A DNA stretch of 13,081 bases from an uncultured Campylobacter sp. (lineage in GTDB: Bacteria; Campylobacterota; Campylobacteria; Campylobacterales; Campylobacteraceae). A model generated the notes under the pieces. The model searched no databases, was not told the DNA's origin, and saw nothing but the letters and a program-made list of their open reading frames with translations. The position numbers and the translations under genes were made by a program. Numbering within the stretch: position 1 is the stretch's first letter; each line of letters begins with the position of its first letter. Below are positions 6,920-13,081 of the stretch, in pieces. Where the stretch lies: assembly GCF_938045775.1 (NCBI RefSeq), contig NZ_CALIBH010000008.1, forward strand, positions 1-13,081. Reading direction: 5' to 3'.

Positions 6920-7289
6920 TTGAATCGCTCCGTTTACATTTAATTTCATCTAAAATCATACAAATCTTCTCTTCGTCTATCTCTCCATAAAGACAAGGGT
7001 TTGCCAGTTCGAATATGATCTCTTGCAAAATTTCATCCTCATATCCTATATCCTCGCGACACTCTATTAAATTTGCCCATTCCTCAAGGAGATCATATGA
7101 AATTTCTTTATCGATGACCCTATTTAAGATATTTGCGATGGTATTTTTTGTTATTGTTACAAGCTCTGATTCGCTATTAAAGCCTATCTTTGCCAAGTCG
7201 CTTTTTATCGCGCTTATATCTTTAGCAAAATTTATCAAATTTAATAAAATATCTATTTTATTTGACAGTGTTAAATTTATCTTTATCAT
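6897..7289 (-). CDS. cdiI: Probable cognate immunity protein (CdiI) of the CdiA-like toxin
   Basis: A 130-residue acidic, helical, soluble protein whose start lies inside the last codons of the CdiA-like gene (32-base overlap). AAGGAG at 7299-7304, nine bases before ATG 7289, supports this start. The middle has NRVIDKEISYDLLEEWAN then LIECREDIGYEDE and IIFELANP. From memory this matches small hypothetical proteins ('EEWAxxIExREDIxYE...xIFELANP') that often follow polymorphic toxins. Immediate overlap with the toxin's 3' end is the standard position of cdiI, and neutralisation of the C-terminal toxin in the cytoplasm is the inferred job. The gene symbol is positional only; allele-specific pairing is not visible from the sequence. 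Confidence 0.7.
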   Translation of the reverse strand: MIKINLTLSNKIDILLNLINFAKDISAIKSDLAKIGFNSESELVTITKNTIANILNRVIDKEISYDLLEEWANLIECREDIGYEDEILQEIIFELANPCLYGEIDEEKICMILDEIKCKRSDSNDIREKY

Positions 7290-10200
7290 GTATTATATCT
7301 CCTTTTGGGTCATAACTTATTTTATGAAAACCTATAGTGTTTCCATTTTTATCTATCGTCTTTATATATTCGGCTCTTGACCCCGGAACTTTACCGGGAG
7401 AGATTGCTTTGAATATTATATTACCATTTGCATCTTTATAAATTTCTATATTATTCTTTGAATTAGATGGTATTTTTTTAATAGCCCTCTTGATGTTGGA
7501 TATCTGCGATTCGTTCAATTCTGTCTTATAATCATTAACTTTTATATTTATAGATACCTTATCCGCCTCCGACATTGCAACCTTATCGGTTTTCGCTGCC
7601 TGCTTTGTGCTATCTTTGAGCTCCAGTGCCTTTTTTGATTTTTTTGCAAAATTATTAGCTTCTATGTTGTTAGTTACGCTTGAGGTTGCTTGGCTGCTTA
7701 TATTAGAATTTACCTTCTTATCATCTACATCTACCTGTTTCAAATGTTCTGTAGACGCAGGCTTAGTAATCTTGTTTTCAGGTGTCCCTTTTATTGCGGC
7801 TCCACCAATATCTCCAGCCTGGACTTTTGCCAACTTGGCATTTCCCATAGTCTTACCGTCAGGAATCACCTTCTCGATATTTTTTAAGCCCTCTGCCGCC
7901 TTTGCACCTTTAGAGACAGGGAGTAGTGAAGCTGCGGCCTCGGTATCCCTTTTGGTTACGGCTTCATAGTCTGCCAGCACCATGTCTAAATTGCCCTTAT
8001 AAAAGCCGATTTGCGCCGAGTCAAAGGTATCCGACATATAGTTTACTGCACCTTTTGCCACTTCTATTGGATCAATACTAGCTAGTTTGCGCTTTCCTTC
8101 AACGGCTAAATTGTATATACCTTCTGTAGCTATCTTATTATATGCTCCTTTAGCAGTATCATATGCTCCTTCAACCGAATTAGAAATAAAATTCCATCCT
8201 CCAGAAATAAAGCCTTTCCCGAAACCAGCTATATCATCTAGAAAAGGCTTATCTACTTTTAGATTATCAATGTAGAAATTTTGATTATTAATGAAGCCAT
8301 TTAGATACATATACCTCTCTTTATACTGAGAAGCAGTAGGATTAAAGGCATTTGTTCCGTCCAGGTCTTTATTATAGAAGTCGCTTTGCTTAATATACTC
8401 CTTAGCTAAGCCTATGTCCGCTAGCTCATCATCACTTAAGCTTTCTTTGTAGGCTTCGTTAAAAGATTCATCGCTTAAAGATATTCCTCCTTTAGCGAGT
8501 ATCTTTTTTGCTTCATCGTCCGTATATCTCTTAGAGGTAGCTTTTTGAATATAGTCTTTAAATTTAGCTATTTTTTGCTTATCGTTTAGCCACTCCACCT
8601 CTTCCTGGTGTAACTGCCTATTATTAATCTCTGCGCTGGTTGCTATGTTGTAGCCGGTATTTGCTCCTTTATCGCCTCCGCTTATACCTCCTGCTAAAAT
8701 TCCGCTTAGCTGCGAGGATAGAATTTGATCTTTTTCTGAGAAATTTTTGCTTAACGGGCTTAGCATCTCTCTAAAGCCCGCGCTTATAGCTCCATCTTTA
8801 AAGCTTCCTCCACCTATGCTAGAAACTATACCTCCTGCTAAGGAGTGCATAGCTATTTTAGATATGGAACCGTCGCTCATATTAAATGATTGCGCCGCGT
8901 CTCCTACTTGTTTAAACAAGCCATCGCTTGCTTTATATGCTAAAGCTGAGATAAAGACATCTTTAAAGTTAGTGCCATATACTCCGCTTGTAATGGCTGC
9001 ATTTGAAGCAGAAAGCGCTATATCGGCATACGAAACATTAAAATAATCGGTCTTTATAAGATTCTGCTTCAAAGCGCTTGAGCCAGATATATATTTTCCG
9101 GCATAAGCTCCTGCAGCAGACGTAAGAGCAGATTTGGCAAGAGAGCTAGGGCTAAATTTAACCTTGCCATCGGATATAGCCATATTGGCTGTCTGAACGG
9201 TAAGGTTGGCTATGCTAGCGCAAACCGTAGCATCTACTGTAGCCGAAGTCGCTGCAGTAGTAGTAAGAGCTCCTGCTATGCCAGATCCTACTCCTGCGGT
9301 AAGATATGTTACTACGGCAGTTACTATTAAAGAGCCTACGCCGCTAAGGCTTCTTGTCTTATCACTCCACTCCTTAGAATTTAAAATAGCCTTGGTTTGG
9401 TTTATATTCTTTTCATCTATAGGAGTGGGAGAATTTGAGCTAAGCTCCTTAGTAGTTTGAGCGGGATCTTTAGCAGATGGTGATATTTGGTTATATGTAT
9501 TGCGGTGCTCCTTATTATCTGTCTGCAAAAGATCACTACTGCTCATGAGATCTTGATTTAAGGCAGAAGCACTTTCTTGCTTATGCGACGTAAGCTTATC
9601 GGTAATATCTTTATCGTTTAGCTTTAGACTCTCTTTTACGGCTATAAAGCTTGGAATTTCGGTTTCTTTTATGGCTCCTTTATCTTTCATAGTAGCAGTA
9701 AGTACGCCTTTGCGATTTGAAGCAGATATTTTTGTATCACTTCTTTTAGACGAGATTAAATTTAACTCACTTGTATTTAAATTTACTCTATCTGCAGTAA
9801 TATTTGATGCTAAAAGATCGATAGAGCCTGCCGTCAAATTTATATGCTTTGAAAAGATGGTTGAGCTTGCTTCGTTATTTGAGGTCTCGATATGACTTTT
9901 CTTTAGCGAAGCTAGAGCTCCGAAAGAATTTTTATGGCTTTTTTTCTCGTAATAAGAGCTATATGGCGCAGATACTATATTTATATTGTTTCCCGCCTGC
10001 ATATCTATGGCTTCTTTAGCTTTTAACGTAGAGCCTGCTATATTGATATCCGCTTCTTGCGAGCTAAGCATTATATTTTTAGCCCTTATGCTAGTAGGTA
10101 CTACGCTTTGATTTAAAGCTTTAGTAGTAGTGCTTTTTTTGGACGCAAAGCCCTTTTCTTTAAATTCGCTCTCGTAGTAGTTGCTATCGATATCTCCGCT

Positions 10201-13081
10201 TAGATTTATGGAGTTCTTTGCCTGCAGCAAAGCATCACCGCTGCGCGCATTAATATCCGCTCCGCTTATGTTGATACCATCCGCTTTTATTAAGATATTA
10301 TCTTTGGCGTTAAGTTTGGAGCTTGTATTCTTAACGATATCCTCTTTATAGTATCCGCCCTTGCTTTTAAAATTATAGCTTAGCTTCTCCTCCGCGCTAT
10401 TTATGTTTACGTCCTTTGCGGCGTTTAGGATCAAATTTGAAGCAGAGTCTATGCTCGCTCCGCTTACGGTTATATCGCGAGCCGCATTTAATGCTACGCT
10501 GCCCTCGGTAGATTTTATATTTGAGATAGTGCCTATATAGGTGCTGCTTTGATCGCCGTAGGCTCTATTTAAGCTTATCTCTTTACTTAGGGTTTTATGT
10601 ACTATATCTCTGCCCGCATTTAAGCTTACGCTACGTCCTTGTATCAAAGAGGAGGCGTTTATTATATCCTTATTAGCCGATATGCTTAGAGCGTTTCCCG
10701 CGATGATGGAGGCGGAGTTTAAATTTGATACGCTGCCAGCTTTTAGGTTCATATTTGATCCCGCGTAGATTATCCCTTCGTTTCTAAGATCGCCGTTTAC
10801 GCTTAAATTTATATTGCCTCCCGCGTATATCAAAGAGGGTGCGGAGCTAAGTAAGGTACCGTCATCTTCCTCCTCTGAAGAGTTCAAGGATGTCCTTTTT
10901 TTATCATAAAGCAAACTTAGCTTATTGTGCATATATGAAAAATCCGGTATCAGCTCGCTATAAACGTAGAAGGTATTATAAAATTTACTGCTTATAGGCG
11001 AAAAGAGATTGTTTATATAGCTAGGCCTAATGATATCTTGCATATCCGCTTCGTTATTAAGGCTAGGCGCAAGATCGTTTTTATTTAGATTTAAAGCGTT
11101 AGGATTATTAAGCCCCTTGCCTATTAGAGAGTAATCTATTTTAGAAAAAGCTTCCTTTATAAGAGTAGGAGCGTTACTAGAGTTTATCTGCCCGTCCGAG
11201 TTTAAATTTGAAATATCCCCCGCATAGCCTTTTATATCTTTTTTAGCTCCTATTATGGAGATAATAGCAGGCTGGGAGTAGTAGATATTCTTTTGGTCGC
11301 TATAGCCACCGTGCATTTTGCGCTTTTTGCCTCTCCATCTATATTCCGCCTGACTTATCATGCTATGATTTAGACTTAAAGAGCGGTTGTTTAGGCTCTT
11401 TACGTTTAAAGATAGATCGTTATAGGCATAAATTACGCTCTTATTGTTATTTAGCTCATCTACGTTAAGATTGCTATCCTCTGCGGAGATTATGTTTGAG
11501 CCCATAAATTTACTTAGGCTATCTTCAGTTATATACTCTTTATTGATGCTGTAGCTTATCTGCCTTAATCTCTCCTTCTTATGAGGCTTGCTTCTTCTTA
11601 TGCCAAAGAGATTGTCTTTTAAGCTTAGCGTTATAGCATCATATAGCCTAGTATCCTCCCCCGGAAGCCTGGTGTTTTTATATAAGCTTAATACGTATAG
11701 ATTCATATCCTGCTCGCTAAGCTCCTCCATGATCTTAGCGTTTAACTCGTCCTGACTAATATTGGGATTTTGCTTAAGGATGCGCTCTTTTATTTCTGCC
11801 GCATTAACCTTTAAAGGGATGGCTACGCCGCTGCAACCCCAACCGTCACCATTGCAAGTAAAATCTATATTATAGCCGGTGCTTTGAACTCTCTTTACGG
11901 GCTCGTTAACCGAGCGGTTGTTTAGCTTTTTAGCGCCGATATTAAGAGTGTTTTTTGCATATATCAAAGAGGAGGCGTTAATGATCTCGTCTGCCTTGCC
12001 CTCCCCGCCTCTTTCATTAAAAATATTTAAATTTCTTTGAGAGATGATGTTGGATAGCGCTTCGTTGCTAAGAAAGCTCGTATTTATAACTATATCCCCT
12101 CCGCTAAGTATATTGGACGCGTCTTGATTGAGGATATTTTTAGCGTTTAAAGCTATGCCGTCTTGTGCATAAACGAGGGCTTTTTTATTGATTAGGCTTT
12201 CAGAGTTTGTTATAAGCTCGCCGCGCGCGATTAAAGAGCCTAAATTTAAAATTTGCTCCTTTGCTTTTAAAGCCAAATTTCCAAGTGCGGCTATGATACT
12301 TTCGTTTTTGATACTCTTTGCGTTTATGATCAGATCTTTATTGGAGATCAGCCTTTGCAAGGCGATGAAGCTTCCCTGTAAGTTCAAGTATATATCGCCG
12401 CTTGCGTAGATCCCTCCGTTATAGCTCAAATCCTCCTTTAAGCCCAGATATAAACTGCCGTCCGAGTTTAGCTTACCTAAAGCGCTAAGACTATCTAAGC
12501 TTAAGGCAAGATCCCCTTTGGAGCCTATAAGCCCCTCTTCGTTATTAAGAGCGCCTTTGTTTATGATTAAATTTCCTCCACTTAGGATAGAGCCCTTAGA
12601 ATTATCTATGCTGTCGTAGCCTAAAAGAACGCCTCCTAGGGAGATGATCTTTGAGCTTTCGTTGCGTAGATTGTTGCCGCGCAAGCTTAAGCCCTCTTGC
12701 ACTATAAAGGCGGAGCCCGCGAGGTTATAAAAATTTGGAATTTCAGAATCCAGCGCCCTTAATACCATCAAACTGTTATCGTTTAAAAGGCTATCTTTTA
12801 TATCCAAATAGCTTTCGTTTGAAAGTATCGCTCCGCCTATATTTGATATGTGATCCGCGCTTATTATGCTAAGCTTATTTTTGGAGGGAGGAATTACTCC
12901 CGTTTTAAAAGAGTCTTTGCTCTCATCTAAGCTTAACTCCTTTAGTCTTTCGCTCTTAGCCGCTCCTATTACGGCTCTATCTTTGTTGCTTAGGCTTTTA
13001 GCCTCTATCTTTAAGGCGGAGCTTGAGCTTATGGAGCCTTTTATATTATCTAGCCTATCCGCTTTTAGCTTTAGAGTATTA
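7258..13081 (-). CDS. cdiA: CdiA/filamentous haemagglutinin-like exoprotein, 3' part (5' truncated by window edge)
   Basis: The frame is open to the right edge: 1940 codons are visible and the codons upstream of 12807 still read as FHA-like sequence (AVIGAA, SNIGGAILSNE), so the TTG at 12807 is not the start. The expected signal peptide and TPS domain lie outside. Residues 1 to about 540 are short beta-helix repeats (GG-hhhN...LxN). A non-repeat section with CNGDGWGC and a YVYSELIPDFSYMHNKL stretch follows, then a second repeat block (about 745-1130), a Ser-rich linker, and a DUF637-like hydrophobic Ala/Gly segment (about 1237-1444). EINNRQL (1484 on) replaces the classical VENN. The final ~90 residues contain PGKVPGSRAEY and end with DPKGDIIHDKDK, a pattern I recall from other polymorphic-toxin C-termini. 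Its activity is not recognised. The partner transporter CdiB is not in the window. Confidence 0.85.
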   Translation of the reverse strand, partial: NTLKLKADRLDNIKGSISSSSALKIEAKSLSNKDRAVIGAAKSERLKELSLDESKDSFKTGVIPPSKNKLSIISADHISNIGGAILSNESYLDIKDSLLNDNSLMVLRALDSEIPNFYNLAGSAFIVQEGLSLRGNNLRNESSKIISLGGVLLGYDSIDNSKGSILSGGNLIINKGALNNEEGLIGSKGDLALSLDSLSALGKLNSDGSLYLGLKEDLSYNGGIYASGDIYLNLQGSFIALQRLISNKDLIINAKSIKNESIIAALGNLALKAKEQILNLGSLIARGELITNSESLINKKALVYAQDGIALNAKNILNQDASNILSGGDIVINTSFLSNEALSNIISQRNLNIFNERGGEGKADEIINASSLIYAKNTLNIGAKKLNNRSVNEPVKRVQSTGYNIDFTCNGDGWGCSGVAIPLKVNAAEIKERILKQNPNISQDELNAKIMEELSEQDMNLYVLSLYKNTRLPGEDTRLYDAITLSLKDNLFGIRRSKPHKKERLRQISYSINKEYITEDSLSKFMGSNIISAEDSNLNVDELNNNKSVIYAYNDLSLNVKSLNNRSLSLNHSMISQAEYRWRGKKRKMHGGYSDQKNIYYSQPAIISIIGAKKDIKGYAGDISNLNSDGQINSSNAPTLIKEAFSKIDYSLIGKGLNNPNALNLNKNDLAPSLNNEADMQDIIRPSYINNLFSPISSKFYNTFYVYSELIPDFSYMHNKLSLLYDKKRTSLNSSEEEDDGTLLSSAPSLIYAGGNINLSVNGDLRNEGIIYAGSNMNLKAGSVSNLNSASIIAGNALSISANKDIINASSLIQGRSVSLNAGRDIVHKTLSKEISLNRAYGDQSSTYIGTISNIKSTEGSVALNAARDITVSGASIDSASNLILNAAKDVNINSAEEKLSYNFKSKGGYYKEDIVKNTSSKLNAKDNILIKADGINISGADINARSGDALLQAKNSINLSGDIDSNYYESEFKEKGFASKKSTTTKALNQSVVPTSIRAKNIMLSSQEADINIAGSTLKAKEAIDMQAGNNINIVSAPYSSYYEKKSHKNSFGALASLKKSHIETSNNEASSTIFSKHINLTAGSIDLLASNITADRVNLNTSELNLISSKRSDTKISASNRKGVLTATMKDKGAIKETEIPSFIAVKESLKLNDKDITDKLTSHKQESASALNQDLMSSSDLLQTDNKEHRNTYNQISPSAKDPAQTTKELSSNSPTPIDEKNINQTKAILNSKEWSDKTRSLSGVGSLIVTAVVTYLTAGVGSGIAGALTTTAATSATVDATVCASIANLTVQTANMAISDGKVKFSPSSLAKSALTSAAGAYAGKYISGSSALKQNLIKTDYFNVSYADIALSASNAAITSGVYGTNFKDVFISALAYKASDGLFKQVGDAAQSFNMSDGSISKIAMHSLAGGIVSSIGGGSFKDGAISAGFREMLSPLSKNFSEKDQILSSQLSGILAGGISGGDKGANTGYNIATSAEINNRQLHQEEVEWLNDKQKIAKFKDYIQKATSKRYTDDEAKKILAKGGISLSDESFNEAYKESLSDDELADIGLAKEYIKQSDFYNKDLDGTNAFNPTASQYKERYMYLNGFINNQNFYIDNLKVDKPFLDDIAGFGKGFISGGWNFISNSVEGAYDTAKGAYNKIATEGIYNLAVEGKRKLASIDPIEVAKGAVNYMSDTFDSAQIGFYKGNLDMVLADYEAVTKRDTEAAASLLPVSKGAKAAEGLKNIEKVIPDGKTMGNAKLAKVQAGDIGGAAIKGTPENKITKPASTEHLKQVDVDDKKVNSNISSQATSSVTNNIEANNFAKKSKKALELKDSTKQAAKTDKVAMSEADKVSINIKVNDYKTELNESQISNIKRAIKKIPSNSKNNIEIYKDANGNIIFKAISPGKVPGSRAEYIKTIDKNGNTIGFHKISYDPKGDIIHDKDKFNTVK
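7261..8631 (-). other. Variable C-terminal (CdiA-CT) region after the EINN motif
   Basis: About 457 residues follow the EINN motif, longer than the 200-300 usual for CdiA-CT. It holds a charged helical part, an amphipathic Gly/Ala/Phe segment (AGFGKGFISGGWNFISNSV) that could help translocation, a Thr/Ser/Asn/Lys-rich linker (around 7620-7760), and the compact last ~90 residues with PGKVPGS at about 7377-7398. Only this last piece is likely to be the toxin proper. Confidence 0.5.
7299..7304 (-). promoter_or_regulatory. Ribosome binding site of the immunity gene, inside the toxin gene
   Basis: Perfect AAGGAG on the minus strand, nine bases before ATG 7289 and within the last codons of the CdiA-like gene. 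It allows immunity to be made independently of termination of the long toxin reading frame. Confidence 0.65.
9690..13081 (-). repeat. Region of FHA-type beta-helix repeats in the CdiA-like gene
   Basis: Degenerate repeats of about 20 residues with the pattern 'hhAGGNIxLNAxxLxNxxxhIxA' run through about 13081-11940 and 10840-9690, separated by non-repeat sequence (about 11920-10860). Clear units include SLIYAGGNINLSVNGDLRN and ILSGGDIVINTSFLSN. They would form the elongated surface stick. Confidence 0.75.

Noticed and set aside
7015..9895. Plus-strand open frames opposite the CdiA-like and immunity genes
   Set aside because: They lie wholly or mostly antisense to well-supported genes, lack ribosome binding sites and have no recognisable protein features.
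12805..12807. TTG as the start of the CdiA-like gene
   Set aside because: The frame stays open to the window edge and the upstream residues have the same FHA-like composition, so the gene begins outside the window.
1..13081. Insertion sequences, CRISPR array, tRNA genes
   Set aside because: No transposase-like protein, terminal inverted repeats, regularly spaced repeats or cloverleaf-like sequence were found by eye.

Overview
The window is one long run of minus-strand genes that reads as the 3' part of a contact-dependent inhibition / two-partner-secretion exoprotein locus. The large adhesin-toxin (CdiA/FHA type) enters from the right edge and is followed, reading leftward, by immunity-like genes and two further toxin genes with their own immunity candidates. 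Base composition and the frequent AAATTT-type words suggest a Campylobacter-like epsilonproteobacterium. That is an impression from sequence style, not from a marker gene.

Layout in transcription order (right to left): (1) 13081-7258, a 5'-truncated CdiA/filamentous-haemagglutinin-like protein with FHA repeats, a DUF637-like hydrophobic segment, a VENN-like pretoxin motif (EINN) and a C-terminal toxin candidate; (2) 7289-6897, the overlapping cognate immunity candidate; (3) 6919-4979, five small genes forming a poly-immunity block: a DUF3969-like protein, two paralogues of an ELEIY-motif family, and two tandem Imm40-like copies between them; (4) 4986-3010, a toxin with its own signal peptide, a piece of haemagglutinin pretoxin, an HExxH motif and a C-terminal caspase-like His/Cys domain, followed by a membrane-anchored immunity candidate (2999-2613); (5) 2586-1015, a second signal-peptide toxin with a pretoxin NRQL motif and an RNase-like (BECR-type) C-terminus, followed by two immunity candidates (1005-523 and 487-119). 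Bases 1-118 hold no gene; about the first 80 resemble a 23S rRNA 3' end, weakly.

Genes are packed with short gaps or overlaps and most have recognisable ribosome binding sites, so the block is probably read as one or a few long transcripts. The likely logic is that the cell makes a surface-displayed toxin plus its immunity protein, keeps immunities against toxins no longer (or not) encoded here, and carries two extra toxin-immunity modules. Unlike the start-less orphan cdiA-CT fragments known elsewhere, these two modules have start codons and Sec signal peptides and could be exported on their own. All functional assignments are from motif recognition by eye; no database search was run.
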